Positions 7,526 to 15,933 are shown, counted from the first letter of the stretch. The stretch: 64,000 bases of DNA from CAZKCI01 sp964551475 (GCA_964551475.1 CAZKCI010000004.1:1-64000), one strand, 5' to 3'. The notes: generated by a model not told the origin, from the sequence alone. Numbers and translations: made by a program.

Positions 7526-10500
7526 ATGAACGAGGCGGTCCGAACGATCGTCAGCAACGATCCCGCGGTCCGGAACCGCTCGGCGGAAAGCCTCTTCCGC
7601 AGCCTCCCCGCCGTCCGGATCTTGAGCTCGCTCGGCGCCCTGGAGGCATTCCGCCGAAGATCGGACAACCTCTTCCACCGCGTACGGGCCTCTCTCCTCG
7701 TCTTCGCCGCCTGCCGCTTCCATCTCCGGAGCGATCCCGGACTTCCTCGCCGGGGGAAGATCAGCCCTTCCGCGGCCGACCGCCTGCGCCGGGGCGACGG
7801 GGAGGGCGCGGTCCGCCTCCTCTCCCCTCTCCTCCGGCGGTCCCCCAACGCCGCGGCGGCCTCCGCCCTGGCCGAAGCCCACTACCGACTCGCCTTCTCC
7901 TCCCTCCTCCAGGAGGTCGCGGACTCCATCGGCCGCGTCGCGGGCAACGAATGGCTCTTCTCCATCGCCGCGCTCGCGAATTATCCCCTCCGCATCCTTC
8001 CGGACTATCTCTCCCGCGGAACGGCGGGGGGAGATTTCCCCGCCGGCGTCGAGCTCTCCCCGGTCCGGATCGATCCCTGCCACTGTGGCTGGTCGGATAT
8101 CTTCTTTCTGGCCATGGACTATCCGGAAGGCGCGCGGGTGGTCAACCTCTCGGTGGATATCGCGCCCGGGGGATCGCGGCCGCGGCCGCCGATCGAATGC
8201 TACTCCCGCGTCATCTCCCGTCCCGCCCTCCGTCTCGCCTCGATCGACCTCGGACGCTCCGAGGAGATCCTCCGGACGGATGACCTCTTCCGCCTCGCCG
8301 ACGACCCCCTGAGCCTCCTCAAGGCGGGCGTCATCGCCTCGGGCCTTTTCCCTCCCGCGCTCCGGCGCTCCGGCGTCCGGCTCCAGGACCTCCTCCGCCG
8401 GCTGGCCGGTCCCGGACGGGGGATCGAGGTCGTCACCCGCGTCCGCGATCTTCCCGCGGGCTCGCGGATGGCAGTCTCCACCGCCCTCCTGAACGCGGTG
8501 ATCGCCCGACTGATGCGGATGACCGGGCAGATCGGGCGGTCCGCGGGAGAACTCACCGAGGCGGAGAGGATGCTCATCCTCTCCCGGACCATCCTGGGCG
8601 AGTGGCTGGGCGGTTCGGGAGGGGGATGGCAGGATTCGGGCGGTCTCTGGCCGGGGATCAAGACCATGGCCGGCGTCCGCGCGCAACGGGGCGATCCCGA
8701 GTTCGGCCGGTCCCGCGGACGCCTCCTCCCCGCCGTGCGGGTCATCCCCCCCGGAGAGCTCGTCCCCGACATCGAAGATCGCCTGGAGAGATCGCTGGTC
8801 CTCGTCCACGGGGGGATGGCCCGGAACATCGGTCCCGTCCTGGAGATGGCGACCGAGAAATACTTCCTCCGCTACGCCAAAGAGTGGAAGGCGCGGCGCC
8901 GGGAAACGTTCTGGTTCCGGGGAATCGTGCGGGCGCTCACCCGGGGCGACTTCCGCTCGCTGGGCCGGCTGGCGAGCGAGGATTGGGAGAAGGGGACCAA
9001 GGCGATCATCCCCCAGGCGACCAACGCCTATGTCGAGGAGCTGATCGCCGGTCTGAAAGGCCGCTTCCGCGCCGGCTATCGCGGCTTCGTGATGCTGGGA
9101 GGCGCCTCCGGAGGGGGAATGGCCTTTGTCGTCGATCCGCGTGTCCGGGACCGCTTCGCGGCGGAGGTTCTGCGGATGATGAAGGACCTCCAGAAAAAGC
9201 ATCGCCGGGCCATTCCCTTCGCCCGCCGACCGGAGGTCTTCGCCTTCCGTCTGAACCGGACCGGCCTCGCCTCCCGTTGGGCCACCGCCCGGGAAAACCG
9301 CCTCCTCTCCCTCCCCGTCGGCCGACTGGCCCGGCCGAAAACGCCGGCCGGACGGCGGAGGGCAAACGGCCGGGACGAAAAGCGACAGGAAGAAAACCGC
9401 CGTCTTCTCCGGGCGGGGGAGATCGGCCGGAGAGGCAACCGCCTCCGCGGCTCCATCTCGGATATCCGCCCCGGAGACATCATCATTCCCCCTCCTCCGG
9501 AATCCGGGCGGGGCCGGTTACTCCGGCGGAGAGGGGAAGAAGCCATCCGGGAGGGGTTGGCCGCCGTCGTCACGCTGAGCGGAGGTTTGGGGAGCCGCTG
9601 GTCGGAGGGAAGGGAAACGATCAAGGCCCTGGACCCCTTCCTCATGGTCGACGGCCGCCACCGCTCATTCCTGGAGATCCATATCGCGAAAAGCGAACTG
9701 ACCGCCCGGCGGGCGGGTTTCCCTCTCCAGCACGCCTTCACCGTGAGCGGCCTGAACCGGTCGGCGCTGGCGGCGGAGATGCGACGGCGGAACAATTTCT
9801 CCTTCTCGGGACGGTTCTATCTCTCCCCCTCCCCCGATCTCCTCCGCCGTCTCGTCCCGACCGTCTCCGATCTCGCGGCCGCGGGCGACCGGAAACTCGC
9901 CTCGTTCATCCCCTGGGCAAAATCGCGGGGGGAAGGGAGCGACTTCGTAGCTTCCGACCCGCTCGCCTCCCGCCATCCCCCCGGCCATTGGTTCGAGATC
10001 CCCGCCTTGCTCCGCAACGGCTGTCTGGGGCGGATGCTCGCCGACAACCCCCGCCTCTCCGTCCTCTTCGTCCACAACCTGGACACGCTCGGAGCTTCGC
10101 TCGATCCCGCTCTCCTCGCCCTTCACCTCGAATCCCAGGCGGCGCTCGGCTTCGAAGCCATCCCCCGCCTCTGGTCCGACCGGGGGGGCTTTCTCGCCCG
10201 GCACGGGGGACGGGCGCGGATCGTGGAGTCACTCGCCCTGCCCCGCGAAGAAGATGCCGACCGCCTCTCCTGGTATAACTCGCTCTCCTCATGGATCTCG
10301 ATCGACCCCCTCCTCTCCTACCTCGGCCTTTCCCGCGCCGACGTCCGAAGGGCGGGAAGCCAAGAGGGGCGGCGTATTGTGGATCAGGCGCTGCAGAAGA
10401 TCGAAAAACGCCTGAAAACCTACGCCGCCATAAAATTCGCCGAGGAGGACGCCGGTGACGGCCGAAGAAGAAAGGTCCCCGTCGTCCAGTGCGAGAAGCT

Positions 10501-10669
10501 CTGGGGCGACATGACCGCCCTGCCCGACCTTCCCGTCGCCTTTCTCGCCGCGGAACGCCAGCGGGGCCAGCAGCTCAAGGATCCCGCCCTCCTCGACCAC
10601 TGGCTGAGGGACGGCTCACAGGAGCATCTCCTGAAGCTCTGCCGTTTCCAACAGCGGCGCCTCTTCTGA
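7526..10669 (+). CDS. Bifunctional sugar kinase (GHMP) - sugar-1-phosphate nucleotidyltransferase (UDPGP type) fusion
   Basis: 1047 residues, cytoplasmic. The N-terminal half (about 165-585) is a GHMP kinase of the fucokinase kind: LPAGSRMAVSTALLNAV (309-325), GGSGGGWQDSGGLWPGIK (362-379) and GGASGGGMAFVV (525-536). The C-terminal half (about 680-935) looks like a UDPGP-type nucleotidyltransferase: LSGGLGSRW (684-692), HNLDTLGASLD (850-860) and a tail like WYNSLSSWISIDPLL. Together they would turn a free sugar into NDP-sugar. Bacteroides FKP has the same two activities in the opposite order. The sugar and nucleotide cannot be told from sequence. It follows the TPR gene by six bases. Confidence 0.75.
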   Translation: MNEAVRTIVSNDPAVRNRSAESLFRSLPAVRILSSLGALEAFRRRSDNLFHRVRASLLVFAACRFHLRSDPGLPRRGKISPSAADRLRRGDGEGAVRLLSPLLRRSPNAAAASALAEAHYRLAFSSLLQEVADSIGRVAGNEWLFSIAALANYPLRILPDYLSRGTAGGDFPAGVELSPVRIDPCHCGWSDIFFLAMDYPEGARVVNLSVDIAPGGSRPRPPIECYSRVISRPALRLASIDLGRSEEILRTDDLFRLADDPLSLLKAGVIASGLFPPALRRSGVRLQDLLRRLAGPGRGIEVVTRVRDLPAGSRMAVSTALLNAVIARLMRMTGQIGRSAGELTEAERMLILSRTILGEWLGGSGGGWQDSGGLWPGIKTMAGVRAQRGDPEFGRSRGRLLPAVRVIPPGELVPDIEDRLERSLVLVHGGMARNIGPVLEMATEKYFLRYAKEWKARRRETFWFRGIVRALTRGDFRSLGRLASEDWEKGTKAIIPQATNAYVEELIAGLKGRFRAGYRGFVMLGGASGGGMAFVVDPRVRDRFAAEVLRMMKDLQKKHRRAIPFARRPEVFAFRLNRTGLASRWATARENRLLSLPVGRLARPKTPAGRRRANGRDEKRQEENRRLLRAGEIGRRGNRLRGSISDIRPGDIIIPPPPESGRGRLLRRRGEEAIREGLAAVVTLSGGLGSRWSEGRETIKALDPFLMVDGRHRSFLEIHIAKSELTARRAGFPLQHAFTVSGLNRSALAAEMRRRNNFSFSGRFYLSPSPDLLRRLVPTVSDLAAAGDRKLASFIPWAKSRGEGSDFVASDPLASRHPPGHWFEIPALLRNGCLGRMLADNPRLSVLFVHNLDTLGASLDPALLALHLESQAALGFEAIPRLWSDRGGFLARHGGRARIVESLALPREEDADRLSWYNSLSSWISIDPLLSYLGLSRADVRRAGSQEGRRIVDQALQKIEKRLKTYAAIKFAEEDAGDGRRRKVPVVQCEKLWGDMTALPDLPVAFLAAERQRGQQLKDPALLDHWLRDGSQEHLLKLCRFQQRRLF

Positions 10670-10701
10670 TAGAATTGCCGGGGCGGCAGCCGACAGCTTT
10701 T

Positions 10702-10756
10702 TGTGGGAGGGGCGTCCTCGCCCCGACCGGGATCGCGGCGAGACGCCGCTCCCACA
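10702..10756. repeat. REP-like inverted repeat (TGTGGGAGGGGC family), copy 1
   Basis: The left arm TGTGGGAGGGGCG and the right arm CGCCGCTCCCACA can pair, with an inner CTCGCCCCGA. Other copies are at 53937-53965 (half) and 56096-56160 (full). It lies in the gap before lpxD. Confidence 0.8.
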
Positions 10757-10791
10757 GCGAAGAAAAAACATTGATCGGAGGAGACCGAACC

Positions 10792-11805
10792 ATGCGCATG
10801 ACGCTCAAGGAAATCGCCCATCTGGTCGGCGCGGAGATCGTCGGCGATCCGGAGACGGCCGTCGACGGCCTGTCCACGCTCGACCATCCCGCGCCGGGAA
10901 CACTGGTCTGGATCGCCAGAAAGGAGCTCCTAAAAAAAGCCGAGGACTCGTCCGCCGCGGCGGTCCTCGCCGACCGCTCGGTCGAATCCTGCCGGAAGCC
11001 CCTCCTGCGCGCCGCCGACCCCCGTCTGGCCATGGCTCGGATCGCCGCCGTTTTCTCCCCGCCCCGCCGCTTCGCGCCCGGCGTCTCCCCCCGGGCCGCG
11101 GTCAGCCCCTCGGCCCGATTGGGAAAGGAGGTCACCGTCCAGGCCCACGCCGTGATCGAGGACGGTGCATCGGTCGGCGACCGTTCGGTGATCGGGGCGG
11201 GGGCCTTCATCGGCCTCAACTCGACCGTCGGCGCCGACACCCGGATCTATCCGAACGTCACCGTGAACGAAAACGTGGTCGTGGGCGACCGCTGCATCAT
11301 CCACGCCGGCACGGTTCTGGGGGGCGACGGATTCGGCTACGTCCCCGACGAAGAGGGCCGCCAGGTCAAGATTCCCCAGTCGGGGAGGGTGGTGATCGAG
11401 GACGACGTGGAGATCGGCTGCAACACGGCGGTCGATCGGGGCACTTTCGGCGACACGGTCATCCGCAAGGGCGTCAAGATCGACAACCTGGTCCAGATCG
11501 CCCACAACGACGATATCGGCGAGAACACGGTGATCTGCGGCCAGGTCGCGGTCGCCGGGTCGGTGAAAATCGGCAAAAACGTCATCCTGGCCGGCCAGGC
11601 CGGTATCGCCGACCACGCCGAGCTCGGCGACGGCGTCATCATCGCCGCCCAGTCCGGCGTCGCCCCCCACAAGAAGGTGAAGCCGAAGCAGATCCTGCTG
11701 GGATCCCCGGGCCGCCCGTTCGAGGAGGCGAAGATGCTGATGGTGCTGGAATCGCGGAGGCTGAAAGAAATGATGAAAAACAGACCGAAGGGCGAAGAAA
11801 AATAG
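10792..11805 (+). CDS. lpxD: UDP-3-O-acylglucosamine N-acyltransferase LpxD
   Basis: 337 residues, full length. It adds the second acyl chain in lipid A synthesis in the cytoplasm. The N-terminal LpxD domain (about 1-95) is followed by a left-handed beta helix of hexapeptide repeats. The signature GGDGFGY is at 177-183, and the catalytic His is His238 in VQIAHNDDIGEN. Start ATG at 10792 follows GGAGGAG. No fabZ or lpxA neighbour is present, so the gene is detached from the usual lpx cluster. It shows that the cell has a lipid A type outer membrane. Confidence 0.93.
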   Translation: MRMTLKEIAHLVGAEIVGDPETAVDGLSTLDHPAPGTLVWIARKELLKKAEDSSAAAVLADRSVESCRKPLLRAADPRLAMARIAAVFSPPRRFAPGVSPRAAVSPSARLGKEVTVQAHAVIEDGASVGDRSVIGAGAFIGLNSTVGADTRIYPNVTVNENVVVGDRCIIHAGTVLGGDGFGYVPDEEGRQVKIPQSGRVVIEDDVEIGCNTAVDRGTFGDTVIRKGVKIDNLVQIAHNDDIGENTVICGQVAVAGSVKIGKNVILAGQAGIADHAELGDGVIIAAQSGVAPHKKVKPKQILLGSPGRPFEEAKMLMVLESRRLKEMMKNRPKGEEK

Positions 11806-11840
11806 GCTGAAGACTGAGGACTGAAGCAGAATTTTATACG

Positions 11841-11880
11841 GGAACGGCAGGCAAGGCAGGATAGGCAGGACGGGCAGGAG
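11841..11880. repeat. Tandem 9-base repeat (GGNNNGGCA), reverse of the 4.27 kb array
   Basis: Head-to-tail GGAACGGCA, GGCAAGGCA, GGATAGGCA, GGACGGGCA. It is the reverse complement of the unit at 4273-4308. It fills the convergent gap between lpxD and nth, together with a short ctgaagactgaggactgaag word repeat at 11810-11826. Confidence 0.7.
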
Positions 11881-11979
11881 AAAGGCGCCTGGCCGGCCGG
11901 GCGAACACAAGGTTCACCCCTGCGATCTTCCTCGGGGGGTGTCGCAAGTTCGTAGGCGCGGCACGGCCGAACGGGGAGG

Positions 11980-12627
11980 CTATTCCTTCATCACCGCTGA
12001 CGGGCAGCGATCATTCAGGACGCAGGCCGCGCAGGCGGGCTTCTTCGCCTGGCAGACCTTGCGCCCGTGGTCGATCAGGAGGGCGTTGAGCGGCCCCCAC
12101 TCCTCGCGCGGGAGCAGTCCCATCAGGTCCCGCTCGATCTTCTCCGGATCGGTCTCAGAGCTCAAGGACAGCCGCTGGGAGAGCCGGCGGACATGGGTGT
12201 CCACCGCGATCCCCGCCGTCACGTTGAAGGCGTTGTAGAGGACGATGTTCGCGGTCTTGCGGGCCACGCCGGGGAGCGTGAGCAGTTCCTCCATCGTCCG
12301 CGGGACTTTCCCGCCGTAGGCCTCCTCGATCCGCCGGGCGGCGGCGATGATGTTCTTCGCCTTGTTCCGGAAGAAGCCGGAAGAGCGGATCTCCCGCTCG
12401 AAGACCGCCGGGACGGCCCGGGCGTAGTCGGCGGCGGAACGGTATTTTTGGAAAAGGGCGGGCGTGATCGTGTTGATCACCGCGTCCGTGGCCTGGGCGG
12501 AGAGGATGGTGGCGACCAGGAGCTCCAGGGGATTCGAGTAGTGCAACGCCACCTTCGAATCCGGGTACTCCTTCCGGAGCCGCCGGACGATCTCCCGGGC
12601 CCAGCTCGATTTTTCTTCCGCTTTCAT
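11980..12627 (-). CDS. nth: Endonuclease III (DNA glycosylase/AP lyase)
   Basis: 215 residues, full length. Base-excision repair enzyme for oxidised pyrimidines. The helix-hairpin-helix LPGVARKTA carries the catalytic Lys124. VDTHVRRL holds the catalytic Asp143. The C-terminal iron-sulfur loop is Cys192-x6-Cys199-x2-Cys202-x5-Cys208. All spacings match Escherichia coli Nth. Its ATG overlaps the stop of a decayed res gene (ATGA), so it may be read from the old restriction operon. Confidence 0.95.
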   Translation of the reverse strand: MKAEEKSSWAREIVRRLRKEYPDSKVALHYSNPLELLVATILSAQATDAVINTITPALFQKYRSAADYARAVPAVFEREIRSSGFFRNKAKNIIAAARRIEEAYGGKVPRTMEELLTLPGVARKTANIVLYNAFNVTAGIAVDTHVRRLSQRLSLSSETDPEKIERDLMGLLPREEWGPLNALLIDHGRKVCQAKKPACAACVLNDRCPSAVMKE

Positions 12628-12801
12628 TCCGATACCAAGAACTGCCCGGCCAGACCCATCAAAGTCATGTTTTCGGCGATGGCGTCGTGGGGAATCAGCA
12701 TATACTTCCAGGGTTTACCCCCGGAATTCGCGGTGTGTTGCGGGCGAGGCAAGAACGCAATACCTGACCGCGGAGTCTTTCTTCGCCTTCCCTCTGATCG
12801 C
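12624..12801 (-). pseudogene. Remnant of a type III restriction subunit (res) C-terminus
   Basis: After the stop of the DUF1016 gene the same frame continues as KKDSAVRYCVLASPATHRE. It then shifts frame at a run of five G (complement of 12718-12722) into GGKPWKYMLIPHDAIAENM...FLVSE and a TGA overlapping the nth start. This looks like the last 55 or so residues of a type III Res helicase-nuclease, which typically ends near a KPWKYLLIPHDAI motif. There is no start, no Walker box and one frameshift, so it is not functional. The match is from memory of the family. Confidence 0.6.
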
Positions 12802-14028
12802 TTAACGCCTGGTAAAAAATGGAGAATTGGCCGGCGGCCGGCTTGAAGAATCCCGCATCGCCCGAACTCCGCGGCGAAGCTCCGCCCGGAGTTCGGCCTC
12901 GGTCGGCAGATACAGCTTATATCGGCTGGCAAAAATCTTTTCCCTCTGCTCCTCAGTCAGCGTATACCGGACCACGGCGTCGTTCTTCTCCGCACATAAG
13001 ATCAAGCCCAGAGTGGGATGATCCCCCGCCGTCCGGCGTTCGCGGTCGAAATAATTCACGTATAGCTGCAGTTGGCCGAGATCCTGGTGTGTCAGCTTGC
13101 CCGTCTTGAGGTCGATCAGGACATAGCATTTCAGGATCGTATGATAGAAAACCAGATCGATGTAGAAGTGGTCGCCGTCCAGGGTGATCCGCTCCTGCCG
13201 GGAGACGAAGGCGAACCCCTTGCCGAGCTCCAGCAGAAACGACTGCAGGTTGTCGATCAACGCCGTTTCCAGGTCGGTCTCCACCAGCCGGGGCGATTCG
13301 GGCAGGCCGAGGAACTCCATGACCACGGGATCTTTGAAGACATCGGCCGGTTTCTGAACCTCCTGCCCCTTGACGGCGAGCCGCATCAATCCCTTCTTGT
13401 CCCGGCTCAAGGCCAGGCGCTCGTAGAGCAGACTGCTGATCTGCCGCTCCAACTCCCGCGCCGACCAACTATTTCTGACGGCCTCGATCTCGTAAAACGC
13501 CCGGGCCGCGGGCTTGTCCACTTTTAGGAGATGTCGGTAGTTGGACCATGCAAGATTCGGATGAAGAATGCCAGGCTTCCAAGATTTGTCACGCGCCGCG
13601 TGACGAATAAGCGCCGCCACCTCCCGAAGGCTGAATTCGCCACGCACTGTGTGGCGAATTGCCTTCCCCGGAGATTCGCCACACGGTGTGTGGCAAATTC
13701 GAAAACCTCCAGATAACCCCGGATATTCCAAATAGAACTGCCTCATATAGCGGAGATTCTGGACCGAATATCCCGTTCCATAGTCTGCCCGCAACTTGGC
13801 AGATAGATCGGCGAGCGCCTGCTCGCCATAGAGTGCCCGTGCTCGACCGCCTTGTTCTTCCTCCACGATCTCCCGTCCGATCAGCCAGTTCGCTACCACT
13901 TGGGTGGTATTGACCGATCGGGAGACCGACGCTCGCGCCGATTCCAAGATCTGCCGGATGCGGCCATACAACGCGGGGGCAACGGGCATCTTCAGATCCG
14001 GATTTTTCCTCGCCAGCCGCCGTTTCAC
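12802..14028 (-). CDS. DUF1016/YhcG-family PDDEXK nuclease
   Basis: 408 residues. The N-terminal DUF1016 region (about 17-205) has VANWLIGREIVEEEQ and WSARELERQISS. The C-terminal PDDEXK nuclease fold (about 230-395) has YIDLVFYH (Asp291), VLIDLKTGK (Asp306, Lys308) and the QL..Y..YFD helix. The GTG start overlaps the stop of the mod remnant (GTGA). Residues about 108-150 form an unusual insert with three similar peptides, RICHTPCGES, AIRHTVRGEF and LIRHAARDKS, encoded by three DNA palindromes. Such genes are often found inside type III-like R-M operons. The open reading frame is intact, but its methylase and restriction partners are decayed. Confidence 0.82.
   Translation of the reverse strand: MKRRLARKNPDLKMPVAPALYGRIRQILESARASVSRSVNTTQVVANWLIGREIVEEEQGGRARALYGEQALADLSAKLRADYGTGYSVQNLRYMRQFYLEYPGLSGGFRICHTPCGESPGKAIRHTVRGEFSLREVAALIRHAARDKSWKPGILHPNLAWSNYRHLLKVDKPAARAFYEIEAVRNSWSARELERQISSLLYERLALSRDKKGLMRLAVKGQEVQKPADVFKDPVVMEFLGLPESPRLVETDLETALIDNLQSFLLELGKGFAFVSRQERITLDGDHFYIDLVFYHTILKCYVLIDLKTGKLTHQDLGQLQLYVNYFDRERRTAGDHPTLGLILCAEKNDAVVRYTLTEEQREKIFASRYKLYLPTEAELRAELRRGVRAMRDSSSRPPANSPFFTRR
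13589..13697. repeat. Three palindromes inside the DUF1016 gene
   Basis: Palindrome 1, TCACGCGcCGCGTGA, is at 13589-13603. Palindrome 2, at 13634-13660, has arms AATTCGCCAC and GTGGCGAATT. Palindrome 3, at 13674-13697, has arms ATTCGCCACAC and GTGTGGCAAAT. They keep the reading frame and code for the three similar peptides of the insert. Confidence 0.75.
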
Positions 14029-14232
14029 GGCAATTCCAGCTCCTGCTGTCCCAGCGGCGGCGGAGAGGGCGGGAGGTTCCGCACTTGGAGGCTGTAGTCG
14101 TCATGCCCCCATTCACAGCGCTTAAGGACGGCGTTGGGGATTTTCTTGATCGTCAGATTCGGATAGCGGTCGGGCGTGGCCCGGAAGGCGGACACCGATC
14201 CAGGTAAGTTCGAGTTTTTGCTTTCCGCTCAT
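14025..14232 (-). pseudogene. Remnant of a type III DNA methyltransferase (mod): both ends, body deleted
   Basis: The - strand opens with ATG and MSGKQKLELTWIG, the usual beginning of type III-like site-specific methyltransferases (KQKLELTWIGKE...). After about 13 codons the matching text moves to another frame, FRATPDRYPNLTIKKIP, NAVLKRCEWGHDDYSL, ending QQELELP and TGA, which looks like the C-terminus of the same family. The whole catalytic body (DPPY, FxG) is missing, and the junction is out of frame. The stop overlaps the DUF1016 start as GTGA, the expected operon join. Family match is from memory. Confidence 0.65.
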
Positions 14233-14348
14233 GAGCCAACCCTGCCGTGAGGTCGATCAATCATCGCACCTGTTGAATATATCGTATTTTATCCTTCAGG
14301 GATTGTTCGGATAACTGATCACTTCTTTTCAGTTACTGCTTTTTGGCC

Positions 14349-14377
14349 TTGCCGCCCGGCGGAGAGGCCCCTAGAAT
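14349..14377 (+). promoter_or_regulatory. Sigma-70-like promoter, leaderless gene
   Basis: TTGCCG (14349-14354), 17 bases, TAGAAT (14372-14377). The ATG at 14386 is eight bases beyond the -10 box, so the transcript would begin almost at the start codon. No ribosome site is seen. Just upstream, 14319-14339 carries one arm of the GATCACTTC-TTTTCAGTTACTG repeat. Confidence 0.5.
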
Positions 14378-14385
14378 AAGCGCCC

Positions 14386-14784
14386 ATGAACCGCGGAACC
14401 GGACCACTGACCATCGCCGCGCTCCTGCTGATCGGCTGGGGAGCGCTCTCCTGCTTTTTCTTCCCCGGGGCCGATCCGGCGCTTCCTCCCGCCGCCGTTC
14501 ACTGGATCCGTCTGCATCGGGTGACGGCGGGGATACTCACCGTCTTCGCCGGCGTCGTCCTCTTGCACCTCCCCTCACTCCTCCGAAGGGGGGAATACCA
14601 GGCGATGCGTCTCCTCTCGATCAGCGTCTGGTTCCTCGCCGGCCTCGCCCTCTGGTTGGGCCGGCAATCCCCCGGGCGGACGCTCGTCGATTATGTCCCC
14701 GCGGCTGTCTTCGGAGTCTGTGCCCTCCTCGTCCTGATCGCCTCCCTCTCCGCCCGCCGCGGGCTGCGGTTGCCGAGGATCTAG
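14386..14784 (+). CDS. Small membrane protein, four predicted helices
   Basis: 132 residues with hydrophobic stretches near 8-28, 48-63, 77-93 and 100-122, so an integral inner-membrane protein. Short Arg-rich loops (RRGEYQ, ARRGLRL) probably face the cytoplasm. I recognise no family. Translation is probably leaderless from the promoter eight bases upstream. Confidence 0.55.
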   Translation: MNRGTGPLTIAALLLIGWGALSCFFFPGADPALPPAAVHWIRLHRVTAGILTVFAGVVLLHLPSLLRRGEYQAMRLLSISVWFLAGLALWLGRQSPGRTLVDYVPAAVFGVCALLVLIASLSARRGLRLPRI

Positions 14785-14790
14785 CCGCCG

Positions 14791-14848
14791 CCGGAACGCA
14801 GTTCCGGCCTACAATCCCCCGATCAAGTGCTTCTGCGCGTTGTAGGCC
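14791..14848. repeat. Inverted repeats (CCGGAAC/GTTCCGG and GGCCTACAA/TTGTAGGCC)
   Basis: A perfect seven-base stem with GCA loop (14791-14807) is followed by GGCCTACAA (14806-14814) pairing with TTGTAGGCC (14840-14848). Then comes GATCTGCGATC. These fill the first half of the convergent gap 14785-15000. Confidence 0.7.
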
Positions 14849-14883
14849 CGATCTGCGATCGGGCGCCCAGAATACCGGGAGCA

Positions 14884-14959
14884 ATGGAGTGATGGAGTGA
14901 TGGAGTAATGGAGTACTGGGGCCAGGCCGGCCGCCATTACTCCGATACTCCAGTACTCC
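14884..14959. repeat. ATGGAGTRATGG tandem words with inverted copy
   Basis: ATGGAGTGATGGAGTGATGGAGT and AATGGAGTACTGG, then after about 20 bases the inverted words CCATTACTCC, GATACTCC and AGTACTCC. It is a simple hairpin-forming repeat in the second half of the same convergent gap. Confidence 0.7.
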
Positions 14960-15000
14960 TTGCCCCGGCTGCGGGAGGTGGCTCGCAAAATCCTCTCCCG

Positions 15001-15702
15001 CTATCCCTTCGCGTTCCTCCATTTCTCCAATACCTCGCGGCTTTTCAAGGCCAGCGGGAGGCTTTCGTATTCCAGAACGATCGCGCCCGCGAAAGCGCCG
15101 ATCTCCCGCGCGAAGAGACCCATGTTCCCCTCCCCCAGGCGACACCATTTATTTCGGGAGGGGTCGTCGCCGGGATAATCGATCAGGTGCAGGACATCGT
15201 CGGGATCCATCTTCCCGAGCACACCCCGGGTGAAATTCACCAGGCCGTCCCGCCGGGCGACCGGGAGCGCGAAAAAGCGGGGCAGATCGATCACCAGAAA
15301 ACCCTTCCTCTCGCCGACGACCCGGTCGAGTTCCTCGAAATACATTTCATCGGCGCCGGAGAAGGCGTTCTCCAGACCCCAGGTCATCCCCGGCCAGGAG
15401 GGGATCTCCATCCCCGGGAAATAGTGGGCGACCAGCCTCTTCTCCTTCTGGTGGGAGAGGAGAATCGAGGCCGCGGGGAGAAAGGATTCGTCGAAATCGT
15501 CGGGGAGATGGACCAGGACCTTGAGCAAGGCCGGGGAGGCGAGGTCGCGCACCTGCTTCAGATAAAACTCGCCGGAGAGAAAATCGCGGGAAAGATAGAG
15601 CTGGACGCCGGCGAAGCGATAGAAGGCGGCGGCGCGGACGGTCTGCCTCAGATCGTAGGCCTGATCGCGGAATACCGAGCTGGAGAGAAAGATGCCGCTC
15701 AT
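15001..15702 (-). CDS. TIM-barrel protein, xylose-isomerase/AP-endonuclease-2-like
   Basis: 233 residues. Alternating strand and helix text (SGIFLSSSVF, FAGVQLYLSRDF, LLKVLVHLPDDF, MTWGLENAF, KGFLVIDLPRFF, VLHLIDYPG, AIVLEYESLPLA) fits a sugar-phosphate isomerase/epimerase-like TIM barrel. The metal ligands would be the Glu in GLEN, the Asp in LIDLPR/LIDYPG and the Glu in LEYE. The substrate is unknown. The ATG at 15702 is preferred to a TTG at 15711, which lies inside a repeat array. Upstream sequence is entirely the GTTCAA repeat. Confidence 0.6.
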   Translation of the reverse strand: MSGIFLSSSVFRDQAYDLRQTVRAAAFYRFAGVQLYLSRDFLSGEFYLKQVRDLASPALLKVLVHLPDDFDESFLPAASILLSHQKEKRLVAHYFPGMEIPSWPGMTWGLENAFSGADEMYFEELDRVVGERKGFLVIDLPRFFALPVARRDGLVNFTRGVLGKMDPDDVLHLIDYPGDDPSRNKWCRLGEGNMGLFAREIGAFAGAIVLEYESLPLALKSREVLEKWRNAKG

Positions 15703-15703
15703 G

Positions 15704-15912
15704 CGGTTCAACGGTTCAAGGGTTCAAGGGTTCAAGGGTTCAAGGTTAGGGGTTTTCCCCAACCGTTGAACCGTGAACCGTTGAACCCCGGAACCTTGGT
15801 TGATTGGTTCACGGTTCAGCGGTTCAGGGTTCAGGGTTCGGGGGTTCAGGGATAGTATTTCAACCGTTGAACCATTGAACCGTGAACCGTTGAACCGTTG
15901 AACCTTTGAACC
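15704..15912. repeat. GTTCAAGG/TTGAACC word array
   Basis: About 200 bases made of GGTTCAAGGGTTCAAGG-type words and their complement TTGAACCGTGAACCGTTGAACC. It spans the divergent gap between the TIM-barrel gene and the next gene. Related arrays are at 22086-22113, 36879-37039 and 37045-37075. Its last TTGAAC doubles as a -35 box. Confidence 0.85.
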
Positions 15913-15933
15913 TGTTTTCCTATGTGCGATAAT
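15906..15933 (+). promoter_or_regulatory. Promoter whose -35 box is the end of the repeat array
   Basis: TTGAAC (15906-15911), 16 bases, GATAAT (15928-15933). The ATG at 15946 is 12 bases beyond, giving a leader of about six bases. Confidence 0.55.

Noticed and set aside
6641..9202. 853-codon open frame on the - strand
   Set aside because: It is the antisense shadow of the TPR and kinase-nucleotidyltransferase genes. It has no motifs and reflects high GC at third positions.
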